A stretch of DNA of 64,000 bases from UBA6019 sp035535055 (GTDB lineage Bacteria; Chloroflexota; Dormibacteria; Dormibacterales; Dormibacteraceae). Of the stretch, positions 51,942 through 60,299 are shown in pieces. The stretch lies in the NCBI GenBank assembly GCA_035535055.1, contig DATLQT010000034.1:40172-104171 (forward strand), given 5' to 3'. The notes beneath the pieces are model-generated. The model was not told the DNA's origin and searched no databases. It saw only the letters and a program-made list of their open reading frames with translations. Made by a program: the position numbers and the translations under genes. How positions within the stretch are numbered: the stretch's first letter is position 1; each line of letters opens with the position of its first letter.

Positions 51942-52237
51942 CGGAAGAGCGCCGTCATGTAGTTGGCGCCGGCGACGGTTGCGTAGAGCATGCCGCCGGA
52001 GAGGGCACTGACGATGAGGCTCGACTTGGCCCGCGTGACGAGGTGGTGGTTGTCGACCCAGGAGCCGACCACCCAGAGCGTGATCGAGACCCCGATCCCG
52101 ATTGTGCTGACCAGCAGCAGGATCCCGGCGGCGTTGTCGGCCAGACGCTGGAGGCCATTGAGGAGGCTCGGCGGAAGACCTGTGAAGTCGGGGTGGATGA
52201 CGATGTCGAGAAGGACTCTGATGGGCGCGTTGAACAC
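51938..52237 (-). CDS. VirB2/TrbC-like two-helix pilin-type protein (second copy)
   Basis: A 99-residue protein with two hydrophobic helices (NAAGILLLVSTIGIGVSITL and SLIVSALSGGMLYATVAG) joined by a charged loop. ATG 52237 is preceded by AAGGAGGGATAG (good Shine-Dalgarno). Same layout as the protein at 33757-34008, with no obvious sequence identity, so the two are likely distant pilins. It stands between the coupling protein and VirB6-like gene. Confidence 0.62.
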   Translation of the reverse strand: MFNAPIRVLLDIVIHPDFTGLPPSLLNGLQRLADNAAGILLLVSTIGIGVSITLWVVGSWVDNHHLVTRAKSSLIVSALSGGMLYATVAGANYMTALFR

Positions 52238-52288
52238 AGCTATCCCTCCTTGGGACGAATGGGAGTTGACGGCGGCGGGTTCGGCGGT

Positions 52289-53725
52289 CTAGCGCGACCG
52301 CGAGGATTCGACCGCTGAGCGCCAGGCTCTGACCTGGTCCCAGCGGCGGGATCTGAGCCGCGCCGGTGGCGCGTTGGCGTAGACGAGGATGGTGTCCGAG
52401 CTCCGCCTCAGGTCATCCGGCGCGGCGAGCGGGCGCGAGCTACGGGCGTCGCTGCCGCCGGAGCCGTGGTCGGACCAGTGCCGGTTCTGGAAGTGGATGG
52501 TCTCGTCGCCGATGGCGCGGCTGAACTGTTCCAGCGTCTTGGGGTCGCCCTGGCCGGGGAGCAGGAGCCGGGCCCGGCAGTTGTTCCAGATCGTCCGCGC
52601 CCGCTCGTGGCCGTAGCCGGCCTCGATCTGGGCCAGGTCGTGGAAGCAGAGCAGCGACTGGATCCCCTGCCCGGGTCCGGTCGAGACGTAGGAGTCGAGG
52701 CGAGGGATGCGGGCGAAGTTGGCCACCTCGTCGAGGGCGAGGAGCAGGCGCGGCGCCAGGACTCCGCCGAGGGTGCGGGCGCGGGTCGTCGCGCGTCGCA
52801 GGAGTGAGCCTATGAGGGCGGAGAACAGGGGGCGGCAGCGCTCGGCGTCCTCGGCGGGTGCGACGAGGTAGAGGGTGCCGCCCTCGGCGAGGAGGTCGTC
52901 GAGGTCCAGGGCCGGCCGGTCCTCGGTCGGGGTCGTTGCCGCGGCCACTCGCTCGTCGAGCCAGAGAGAGAGCGAGGAGCGGGCGGTGGAGATGATCGAG
53001 CCGGCCTCTCGCTCGGGCGTCTGCGCCAGACCATTGAGGATCTCGCCGGCGATCCCGCCGCCAGATGTGACGGCGAGCTGGGCGTAGCCGGTCGGCGGTG
53101 TCTCGTTGAGATGCCGCAGCACGGTGCGGAGGTCGCCGCCCTGCTGTCGCTCGAACAGAAAGAGGCCGGTCAGAAGCGTCGCGGCCGACAGGTACCAGTG
53201 GGCGGAGGCGGACTCCTTGCCCGCCGCGGTGAAGTGGTCGGCGAGCTCGGACGCTGCCCCGCCGGATTCCGCCTCTTCGACCGGGTTCCAGGAGACGACC
53301 TCGACGCCGAGGTCGGTCGCCCAGGATGGGTTCGGGTCGAGCGGCGCGAAGACGTAGACCGGACCCACCCGTCCCCGGTGTGCGGCCGTCAGCCGGACCA
53401 GCTCATCCTTGGTCGAGGTGGCGAGGCAGGCTCCCCGCCACTCGAGCAGCGTCGGCACGACAAGGGTCGAGGTCTTGCCGGAGCGCTGGACCCCGAATGC
53501 GAGCACGTTGTCCTCGGCCGGGGACCGCAGGAGTCGCCGGCCGAGCCAGCCCAGGATGATGCTCGGGGTGCGCTCGGAGCTGAGCTGCCAAAGGTCGCGA
53601 CCCCGCGCCCAGCGGCTCCGGCCGTGGGTCGCGCCACGCCGGAAGAGCTCGGGCGACATGACCAGGTAGGCAGCTCCGCCAACGACGAAGAGAAGCAAAG
53701 GCGCGAGGTGGCCGAGGCTGTTCAT
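52289..53725 (-). CDS. VirD4/TraG-family coupling protein (T4CP)
   Basis: A 478-residue membrane-tethered ATPase: N-terminal helix (LAPLLLFVVGGAAYLVMS), Walker A FGVQRSGKTSTLVVP (about residue 78), Walker B RLLLALDEVANFARIPRL (about 328), then the TraG/T4CP element GIQSLLCFHDLAQIEAGYG. It would recruit the relaxosome to the secretion channel. ATG 53725 overlaps the relaxase stop as ATGA. The longer frame upstream is antisense to the relaxase. Confidence 0.88.
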   Translation of the reverse strand: MNSLGHLAPLLLFVVGGAAYLVMSPELFRRGATHGRSRWARGRDLWQLSSERTPSIILGWLGRRLLRSPAEDNVLAFGVQRSGKTSTLVVPTLLEWRGACLATSTKDELVRLTAAHRGRVGPVYVFAPLDPNPSWATDLGVEVVSWNPVEEAESGGAASELADHFTAAGKESASAHWYLSAATLLTGLFLFERQQGGDLRTVLRHLNETPPTGYAQLAVTSGGGIAGEILNGLAQTPEREAGSIISTARSSLSLWLDERVAAATTPTEDRPALDLDDLLAEGGTLYLVAPAEDAERCRPLFSALIGSLLRRATTRARTLGGVLAPRLLLALDEVANFARIPRLDSYVSTGPGQGIQSLLCFHDLAQIEAGYGHERARTIWNNCRARLLLPGQGDPKTLEQFSRAIGDETIHFQNRHWSDHGSGGSDARSSRPLAAPDDLRRSSDTILVYANAPPARLRSRRWDQVRAWRSAVESSRSR

Positions 53726-54501
53726 CGGCTCCACTCCAGCTCGCGCTCGCGATCGCGCTGGCGGGCGATCTGCTCGGCCTGCCGCAGATACCCTCGGGCG
53801 ACGCGGCCGGTAAAGCGGCGCAGGGCGACCGCCAGGCTCGGGCGAGCATGTCTGCGGGATCGGGTGTGATCGAGCGCCGCCAGCATCTGCTCTCGGGAGG
53901 CGACTCGCTCTCCGCGCTGGCGGGCGATCTCCTGCCGCATGGCGACCTTGATCCGCTCCAGCCGCCGGCGGGTGATCAAGATCGACCGGAAGTGGCCGGG
54001 CGACACCTCGCGGCGAGCGGCCAGCACGATGTGGGTGTGGGGATGGGCGGTGTTGCGATGCTCGGCGGCCAGCCAGGGCGGCAGCTTGGCGCCGATATCG
54101 GTCTCCAGCTGCGCCATCGCCTGGCGGGTGACAAGCCGCAGGTCGAGCCCGCGCGCGTCCTCCGGTGAGAGCACGAACCGGTAGCAAGCCCGATGCTGGC
54201 GCCGCGATGGCCTGTCCGGCTGCTCAAGGTCGGCCACCGAGCGCGCAATGTAGTCGCCAAGCTGGAGGCGTTCGCGGTCGCCGGCCTGGTCGGTCGCGGT
54301 GAACAGCCGGCCCTCCGGCGAGGCCGAGTCGCGATAGGCGACGTAGCGGAGCATGCCCTCGACGTCCTTCGGGCGGCCCTCCTCCTCGTGGTGGTCGCGG
54401 TACTGGACGTAGCGGAGGAAGCCACCGACCGCCCGGCGCACGCCGCCCTTGGCGTTCGCCGGGGTCCACTTCAGGCTCAGGATCGAGCGCTGCGACCTCA
54501 T
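53722..54501 (-). CDS. Relaxase/mobilisation-like protein
   Basis: A 259-residue basic protein. A relaxase-like histidine triad appears in HRNTAHPHTHIVLAAR (about residue 150), and the N-terminal half contains FVLSPEDARGLDLRL. Its short length and lack of an obvious catalytic Tyr at the very N-terminus make it a distant MobA/VirD2-like member, or a remnant. It is overlapped by the RHH gene upstream and the T4CP gene downstream, the standard relaxosome cluster. Confidence 0.68.
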   Translation of the reverse strand: MRSQRSILSLKWTPANAKGGVRRAVGGFLRYVQYRDHHEEEGRPKDVEGMLRYVAYRDSASPEGRLFTATDQAGDRERLQLGDYIARSVADLEQPDRPSRRQHRACYRFVLSPEDARGLDLRLVTRQAMAQLETDIGAKLPPWLAAEHRNTAHPHTHIVLAARREVSPGHFRSILITRRRLERIKVAMRQEIARQRGERVASREQMLAALDHTRSRRHARPSLAVALRRFTGRVARGYLRQAEQIARQRDRERELEWSR

Positions 54502-54833
54502 TGGTCTTCTGTTCCGTTGAGCTCGAGCCGGCGCTGGGCGGCGAGCACCGCCTCGGGCAGCACGCGGCGGGCCGCACCCTGGCCCCGGGGCAGGAACGAC
54601 TCGATCAGGGCGATGACCTGCTCGACCGCGATCAGGACATGGAGGTCCAACTCTTGATCCGGGGTGCCGAGACTCGGTGTCGCCGCCGGCCGTGCGCGTG
54701 CGGCCAGGCCCTCATCGAGCAGCATCCGGTAGACGTCCGCCTGGTTCATGCCCACGTGCATCGCCAGCTCGTCGATTCGGGCGCGAACCGCCTTGGGCAA
54801 CCTGATCACGACCGGTTCCATGCGCTGGTACAT
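54498..54833 (-). CDS. Ribbon-helix-helix (CopG/MobC-like) accessory protein
   Basis: A 111-residue protein. Residues 5-45 form a ribbon-helix-helix: EPVVIRLPKAVRARIDELA then MNQADVYRMLLDEG. The C-terminal part is helical. Upstream of a relaxase this is typically the DNA-binding relaxosome accessory protein. ATG 54833; ATG 54821 is an alternative. Overlaps the relaxase start as ATGA. Confidence 0.72.
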   Translation of the reverse strand: MYQRMEPVVIRLPKAVRARIDELAMHVGMNQADVYRMLLDEGLAARARPAATPSLGTPDQELDLHVLIAVEQVIALIESFLPRGQGAARRVLPEAVLAAQRRLELNGTEDQ

Positions 54834-54838
54834 GGATC

Positions 54839-55273
54839 TCAACCCAGAGGGTTCCAGCCCGAGTTCTCGAGCACCGAGCAGGTGAATGGGCCCTGCCAGC
54901 TCGAGGCGGTGTCGCGGACGATAGTGGTGAGGTCGCCCTGGTGGCCCTGGCACACGGCCTTGCCAGCCGAGCTCATGCGACGGAACTGGCTTCCTGGTTC
55001 GCGAAGAAGCTGGTTGCAGACGCTGGACGACCGGGGACCGATGAACTCGATCGTCACCGCGGTGCCGGCGTAGCCAATGCTGCAGCTCGGCGGAAGCAGG
55101 ACGGGCCCCGCCAACTCAGCGCTCAGGTAGGGGCCGACGCTGGTGGCGACAATGGCGGTCGCCACCAGGCACAGGTGGTGCGAAAGCGGCCGTCGGACGA
55201 AGGCGCTCGCGCGGTCCCGAAGCAGTTGTCCGACCTGCCGAAGGGCGCGTTGAACCAGGGAAAGGGTTGTCAT
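54839..55273 (-). CDS. Hypothetical membrane-anchored extracytoplasmic protein
   Basis: A 144-residue protein: basic N-terminus, one hydrophobic segment (HLCLVATAIVATSVGPYLS), then a domain with four cysteines (SCSIGY, SVCNQ, VCQGH, TCSVLE) that could form disulfides outside the cell. Five bases before the RHH gene. No family recognised. Confidence 0.6.
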   Translation of the reverse strand: MTTLSLVQRALRQVGQLLRDRASAFVRRPLSHHLCLVATAIVATSVGPYLSAELAGPVLLPPSCSIGYAGTAVTIEFIGPRSSSVCNQLLREPGSQFRRMSSAGKAVCQGHQGDLTTIVRDTASSWQGPFTCSVLENSGWNPLG

Positions 55274-55285
55274 TGCGTTCTTCTC

Positions 55286-57109
55286 CTACTGGGTCGTGGC
55301 TGGTTGCCAGGCGGCCAACAGGGTCGAGCCGTCCGTCGACAGGGGTGTCACATCGCCGTTGGCGGTGACCAGGTAGACGTCGTGGCCGCCGTCACTTCGC
55401 AGCACGGTCGCCAGCCCCCGGCTCTCGTCGGCGCTGACGCTCAGGATCATCACCGGCCCGTGAGTGCTCCGAAAATCGATGGTCCTGGTTATCCCGCCGG
55501 AGGTCACCTCCAGGTTGCCGAATACATCCTGGATCTGGCTGATGGTCGGGCCCGAGTAGACGCGCTCGGCATCGAACACGTTGCTGAGTTGCCGCTCCAC
55601 CACCGCCTTGGTGTTCGGATCGATGTCGAAGCCAGCATCTGAGACGGCAGGCTCGAAGTGGATGCCGGCTAAAGTCCACCAGACTGCCGGGCCGGCAAAG
55701 TTGGCGCGGACGTTGACCGGCGGATACTCGGTCAAGTACCCGACAACCTGGGACGAGGTGACGGTGCGCAGGTCAACCTCCCGGGCCGGATCGGGGTTCG
55801 ACCCGATGCTTCCGATCAAGAGCCGGTAGGAGAACTGGGCGTTGTAACCAGTGCCGATCTGCGTTGGAAGCACGGCGACGTAAGAGGCGCCATCGGGTGA
55901 GACGGCCAACGCGGCGGCTCCCACCTTGTAGCTCCAGGTCACCTGGTGGCTGACGAGATCGACCAGGTAGAGGTCGCCCGCCTGGCTGCGCGGGGCCCGC
56001 TGCTTATAGATGATCGAGGTACCGCTGCCGGTCCAGTACCAGTCGTCGACGAGGCCGCCGGTGCTGGTCAGCTGGACTGGCGCCGCGCCGAAGTCGGACT
56101 GGTAATAGACCTCGCCGCTCTTGAGATAGGCGAAGCCACCGCTTGGAACCGGCGGCACGGGAGTCGAGCTGGGCGCCGGCGACGGGATCGGGGAGGGTGA
56201 GGTGCTGGGCGCCGGGGCGGCCGCGATTCGTGCGGGAGGCAGCGAGCGCAGGGTCGGAATGCTCGTTACGCCGATCACGAGGATCAGAAGCGCCACCGAC
56301 CCGCCGATGACCCTGGACGGTTGAAGGCGGCTCCGTGGCGCCGGAGTGGGAGGCATCGCTCGCTCGGCGACTCGGCGCAGCACATCGGATTTGCGAGCCA
56401 GGATCCCATCGAGCGGGAAGAGCGGCGTGAAGGCCGGCAGCTGGCGGGCGAGGTCCAGTTGCTCCTGGGTGTCGCGGCAGTACTGGCAGGTCGTCAGATG
56501 GCCTTCGAGGTCCGCTTGCTCCGAAGCGGCCAGTCGGCCAACGATCATCTTGTAGATCTGGCCCGATCTCCCATCGCAGCCGGCGGGCATTCCCCGCCGG
56601 CGGCCGATCCGCTCGACGCAGATCTTCAGCATCTGGTCGATGCCCCGCTGGACCAGCTTGTGAGCGGCCTCGGTCTCGACACCGATCACGCGCCCGACCT
56701 CGGCGGCGTTGAACCCCTGCACGACGGTCATCACGACGGCTGTGCGTCGAGCCGGGTTGAGCTTCTCGCAGGCATGCCAAGCGAGCTCAGTGGCCGACCT
56801 CCGGGGATCGTTCATCGGCACGGTCAAGCTTTCTTCGAGCACGTTCTCCCGAGCCCTCCGCCGCTTCCACTTGAGGGCCCGGTGATAGGCACTGGTGGCC
56901 GCGTACTCGGCCGCCTTCTCTTCGTCGCGCTTACCGTCCTCGATGGCGAGGAGGACCTCCACACAGGCTTCTTGGGCCACGTCTTCAGCGTCGGACGGAG
57001 AGCGAAGGACCGAAAAAGCGGAGCGGTACGCGGCAGCCGCGCACACCTTGAAGAGCTTCTCCATGTCTGGGCGCAAAGCGCCGGTGCCCTTGTCCTCGGT
57101 CATCGACAT
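55286..57109 (-). CDS. ECF sigma factor fused to zinc anti-sigma domain, membrane helix and extracytoplasmic sensor
   Basis: A 607-residue single polypeptide. Residues 15-90: ECF sigma region 2 (DAEDVAQEACVEVLL). 110-165: region 4 (ARRTAVVMTVVQGFNAAEVG). 178-211: zinc anti-sigma motif C178-x25-H204-x3-C208-x2-C211. 267-286: membrane helix. 287-335: Ser/Pro linker. 336-607: extracytoplasmic domain of β-rich, propeller-like repeats (SGEVYYQSDF, DLYLVDLVSHQVTWSY, DVYLVTANGDVTPLS). Release would require proteolysis or a conformational change. ATG 57109 (57103 is better spaced from AGG). An inverted repeat lies upstream. Confidence 0.88.
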   Translation of the reverse strand: MSMTEDKGTGALRPDMEKLFKVCAAAAYRSAFSVLRSPSDAEDVAQEACVEVLLAIEDGKRDEEKAAEYAATSAYHRALKWKRRRARENVLEESLTVPMNDPRRSATELAWHACEKLNPARRTAVVMTVVQGFNAAEVGRVIGVETEAAHKLVQRGIDQMLKICVERIGRRRGMPAGCDGRSGQIYKMIVGRLAASEQADLEGHLTTCQYCRDTQEQLDLARQLPAFTPLFPLDGILARKSDVLRRVAERAMPPTPAPRSRLQPSRVIGGSVALLILVIGVTSIPTLRSLPPARIAAAPAPSTSPSPIPSPAPSSTPVPPVPSGGFAYLKSGEVYYQSDFGAAPVQLTSTGGLVDDWYWTGSGTSIIYKQRAPRSQAGDLYLVDLVSHQVTWSYKVGAAALAVSPDGASYVAVLPTQIGTGYNAQFSYRLLIGSIGSNPDPAREVDLRTVTSSQVVGYLTEYPPVNVRANFAGPAVWWTLAGIHFEPAVSDAGFDIDPNTKAVVERQLSNVFDAERVYSGPTISQIQDVFGNLEVTSGGITRTIDFRSTHGPVMILSVSADESRGLATVLRSDGGHDVYLVTANGDVTPLSTDGSTLLAAWQPATTQ

Positions 57110-57183
57110 GTCCTCATTCAGCCTGGGCCTGTGGGAGGCCCTCTACCCCTTAAGGGACTTTTCGGACCCGAAACTGGACACTT

Positions 57184-57200
57184 TGATAGCGCCGCTATCA
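57184..57200. promoter_or_regulatory. 7-bp inverted repeat, possible operator
   Basis: TGATAGC, 3-nt spacer, GCTATCA, about 75 bp upstream of the sigma-fusion start. A 10-bp palindrome CCCTTAAGGG at 57147-57156 lies nearer. The 205-bp gap 57110-57314 is visibly less GC-rich than the genes around it and holds divergent promoter regions. Confidence 0.45.
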
Positions 57201-57314
57201 CGCGCCGAATTCATTTCTGGGCGGACGTGCATCTCTCGGCCCTGTTCTAACGCCAATCAGAGTTGCTGGCTATCCCGAGTTCTTGTGACACCGTGCCCGC
57301 CTTAGATTCTCGAG

Positions 57315-57557
57315 ATGTTCGCCAAGTGCCAGCGTTTCTATGACCTGATCTACTCTTGGAAGGACTATCAGGCGGAGGCCGAGAGACTGCACTCCCTTGT
57401 TCAAGCTCAGAAGCGCTCGGGTGGCAAGGCATGGCTGGATGTGGCCTGCGGAACCGGGAAGCACCTTGAACCTCTGAGCCAGTGGTACGAGGTCGAGGGC
57501 CTGGACTTGGATGCCGGCATGCTTGAGGTGGCAAGAGAGCGCCTACCGAACGTGACC
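57315..57557 (+). pseudogene. Methyltransferase, N-terminal fragment
   Basis: ATG 57315 opens a SAM methyltransferase: FAKCQRFYDLIYSWKDYQAE, then motif I LDVACGTGKHLEPLSQWY and LDLDAGMLEVARERLPNV. Homology stops at about 57557 and continues (F-H-E-G-D-L ...) at 58974 in the same reading frame, 1.4 kb further. The intervening DNA carries an LLM oxidoreductase. The frame itself reads on into non-homologous residues. The gene is almost certainly broken. Confidence 0.78.
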
Positions 57558-57588
57558 AAAAAAGAAATACACTCGCTGAGTTATCCCC

Positions 57589-58578
57589 AAGGCGACCTTC
57601 GGACTGACCCTTCCCAATCGTGGAGTCGTGACTGGCGCCACCACGGTCGAGGAGATGTTGAAGCTGGCCGAGCGGGCCGACGCCTCAGGTGTCTGGGACT
57701 CGGTGTGGGTCGGCGACTCTATCTTTGCGAAGCCGCGGCTCGACTCGCTGACGCTGATGGCAGCCATCGCCGCGCGCACCAGCCGGGTCCGGATTGGACC
57801 GGGGTGCATGGCCAGCACTCCGCTGCGAGATGCGCGGCTGCTCGCCTATCAATTGTGCAGCCTGGATCACCTGTCGGGCGGCCGCATCGTATTCGCGGCA
57901 TGTCAGGGGGGGCCGCGTCAGGATGGCGGAAAGTTCTATGAGGAATTCGCCAACCTCGGCATCGATCCCCACTCCCGGATGGGTCGCATGGAGGAAGCGA
58001 TCGAGATATTGAGGCTGGTCAGCTCTCAGGTCAACGCCAGCTATCAGGGCCAGTACTACTCATTCCGTGACCTGACCGTGCTGCCACGGCCGGTCCAGCA
58101 GCCGATCCCGATCTGGGTGACGGCAAATCCTTATCAGCACCAGCCTGCCCATGTCGAGAGCTCGCTACGTCGGGTGGCACGTCTGGGGGATGGCTGGATG
58201 ACAACTGAGAATACGCCCGAGAGCTTCGCTGAGCACCTGGGTCTGATTCGACGCTACGCGGCCGATGATGCCCGTCCGCTGCCCGATGACTTTGCGGCCT
58301 GCCTCTATTACAACATCAACGTCGGCGACGACCGAGAGCGTTCGCTCGCAGAGTCCAAGCGCTTCCTGGAGGCGTACTACATGACCACCTTCTCGCCTGA
58401 GTTCCTGGAGCGATGGGTGGCCGTGGGGTCGGTTGAGGACTGCGTGGCACATCTGCGACGATTCATCGACGCCGGTGCGACGACGATCACACTGCGCCTG
58501 GTCGGCGACAACCAGGAGAGCCAGTACGACCAAGTGACCAACCGCGTTCTGCCACAGGTTTTGGGAGCGGTGGCCTAG
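57589..58578 (+). CDS. LLM class flavin-dependent oxidoreductase (possibly 5'-truncated)
   Basis: A luciferase-like monooxygenase family member, about 329 residues. The N-terminal strand FGLTLPNRGVVTGATTVEEM, GVWDSVWVGDSIFAKPRL, TSRVRIGPGCMASTPLRDA and the C-terminal region (FSPEFLERWVAVGS, GATTITLRLVGDN) fit F420/FMN-dependent family members. No ATG/GTG/TTG precedes the conserved first strand: GTG 57628 deletes it. The upstream DNA to 57557 belongs to the broken methyltransferase, so the gene probably lost its start in the insertion. Confidence 0.72.
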   Translation, partial: KATFGLTLPNRGVVTGATTVEEMLKLAERADASGVWDSVWVGDSIFAKPRLDSLTLMAAIAARTSRVRIGPGCMASTPLRDARLLAYQLCSLDHLSGGRIVFAACQGGPRQDGGKFYEEFANLGIDPHSRMGRMEEAIEILRLVSSQVNASYQGQYYSFRDLTVLPRPVQQPIPIWVTANPYQHQPAHVESSLRRVARLGDGWMTTENTPESFAEHLGLIRRYAADDARPLPDDFAACLYYNINVGDDRERSLAESKRFLEAYYMTTFSPEFLERWVAVGSVEDCVAHLRRFIDAGATTITLRLVGDNQESQYDQVTNRVLPQVLGAVA

Positions 58579-58973
58579 TTCTACTTCCCCCTGAAGCCTT
58601 CATGACGGCCCGGCCGTCACCGGTTGGCATGAAAGCCGAGGGAGGCCCCGGAGGGCCTCGCACGAACTCGACTTTCGTAGCAAAAACTCGGTTCATCCGG
58701 GAATGGAGTGGGTAACGTGGGGCGAGGATCGCCGGATCTCGTCCCCGTCGGTCGGCTCCGCCGCCAGAAACGTCGGACTGCCCCACCGCCGGTGCAGCCT
58801 GCGGAGCGGCAGCCCAATGGCACCCGTTGATTTCGTGGCGAACTTGGAAGACGGCCTCTTCTCCGCCGCCCGACGGTCAACCAAGCCCGGCTGCATCCGG
58901 CCCGGGCTTGGTCATGGGCCGAACTCGGTCGGGCCCGGGTTGCCGAGATCTACCCACGGAGAACGCGGAAGCG
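58579..58973. other. Non-coding inserted segment with two perfect hairpins
   Basis: No gene is supported here; overlapping frames are not conserved. Two hairpins are visible. 58642-58659 has stems GAGGCCC/GGGCCTC with a 4-nt loop. 58880-58912 has ACCAAGCCCGG/CCGGGCTTGGT with an 11-nt loop, a terminator-like structure without a T tract. The segment ends where the methyltransferase C-terminal fragment begins. Confidence 0.6.
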
Positions 58974-59243
58974 CCCTTTCATGAGGGCGATCTTCCGCAT
59001 TTCGAGCTCAGGCGACGGTATGACATAGTCAGCTGCCTGTTCAGCTCAATTGCCTACGTCCGCAATCGGGCTGAACTCGACGAGGCAGTCGGTTGCATTG
59101 CCCGCCATTTGAGGCCTCACCCGGTCTCATTATTCGAAGATGGCGACTACATTGCGGCATTCGAGAAGGCGAAGCTTCCGGCCGCGCATGACCCTGAGGG
59201 ATTAGAGGGTCGCAGTCTATTCGTCGCAGTGAGACCTACCTAG
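58974..59243 (+). pseudogene. Methyltransferase, C-terminal fragment
   Basis: Reads FHEGDLPHFELRRRYDIVSC and then LFSSIAYVRNRAELDEAVGC, IARHLRPH, with a stop at 59243. This is the downstream half of a SAM methyltransferase fold (motif II-IV region) that aligns in sequence with the 57315 fragment. It has no start of its own. Most likely the two pieces were one gene before insertion or rearrangement. Confidence 0.75.
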
Positions 59244-59263
59244 CAGGGTAAGATGCTGGCTGC

Positions 59264-60211
59264 ATGTTGGCGCCTGTCGACTCGGTCGACGTCTTTGTGC
59301 TGGTCGAGAACTACGTCGACATGCTTCTCGGCCCAAAGCCTCCGGTTGCTTTTCGAGTCGAGCCTACTTACGAAGCCCTGACCGGAGAGCCGCTGCACGC
59401 GGAGCACGGATCGTCGTTCCTGGTCACAGTCACTCGCGACGGCACGCGTTCATCGATCCTCTATGACGCTGGTCTGGGCCGGGACACCGCTACTCACAAC
59501 CTGGATGTCCTCGGCACGCCGGTGGGCGACCTGCGGGCGATTGTGCTTTCGCATGGCCACACCGATCACCACGGCGGGCTGGAGGGCATGGTTCGCCGGA
59601 TTGGACGGCGAAGCCTTCCGCTGGTGTTGCACCCCGATGCCTGGAAGGACCGTGAGATCCGGTTTCCCACCGGTGCCGCCGTCCACCTGCCTCCGCCCAC
59701 CCGGAATGACCTCGAGCGGGAGGGGGTCGAGTTGCTCGAGGAGGTCGAGCCGACCTTCCTCCTCGACGGCGCAATCATGGTCAGCGGCCAGGTTGAGCGT
59801 CACACCGACTTCGAGCCAGGGATGCCCAACCAGTTCGCCCGTACGGCGGATGGAGGCTGGGAACCGGACCCGATGGTCTGGGACGACCAATGCGTGGTCG
59901 TCAATGTTCGAGACCGCGGGCTCGTGATCGTCTCCGGTTGCAGCCACGCCGGCATCGTGAACATCCTCGATCACGTCCGGACCGTGAGCGGAATCGAACA
60001 CGTCCACGGCCTGGTCGGCGGATTGCATCTCACGGGTCCAGTGATGCAGCCCGCGATCGCGCCGACCGTCGCGGCCATCGGCGCACTGCGCCCGGATGTG
60101 ATCGTGCCGGGCCACTGCACCGGCTTCGCCGCAACCGCGGCACTGGCTTCGTCGTTGCCCGACAGCTTCGTAATGACGAGCATCGGGACGCGGCTGCATT
60201 TCGGCCTCTGA
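59264..60211 (+). CDS. MBL-fold metallohydrolase
   Basis: A 315-residue metallo-beta-lactamase-fold protein with metal motif SHGHTDHHGGL (about residue 94, HxHxDH) and later VSGCSHAGIVNILDHV and GHCTGFAATAAL. It resembles the family of putative dihydropterin-linked hydrolases, but the reaction is not known. ATG 59264, 20 bp after the methyltransferase fragment. Unlike the fragments on its left it is intact. Confidence 0.82.
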   Translation: MLAPVDSVDVFVLVENYVDMLLGPKPPVAFRVEPTYEALTGEPLHAEHGSSFLVTVTRDGTRSSILYDAGLGRDTATHNLDVLGTPVGDLRAIVLSHGHTDHHGGLEGMVRRIGRRSLPLVLHPDAWKDREIRFPTGAAVHLPPPTRNDLEREGVELLEEVEPTFLLDGAIMVSGQVERHTDFEPGMPNQFARTADGGWEPDPMVWDDQCVVVNVRDRGLVIVSGCSHAGIVNILDHVRTVSGIEHVHGLVGGLHLTGPVMQPAIAPTVAAIGALRPDVIVPGHCTGFAATAALASSLPDSFVMTSIGTRLHFGL

Positions 60212-60299
60212 ATGAGCCGCCTGGCAATCATTCGGGGCAGGATGCACGGTGGGACGAGGGCCTAGAGGTGGCCTAGAGGCTCCGCTGTCCCGCGACTAC

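Noticed and set aside
58703..58984. Short overlapping frames in the inserted segment
   Set aside because: None is conserved-looking or preceded by a ribosome site; strong hairpins explain the sequence better.
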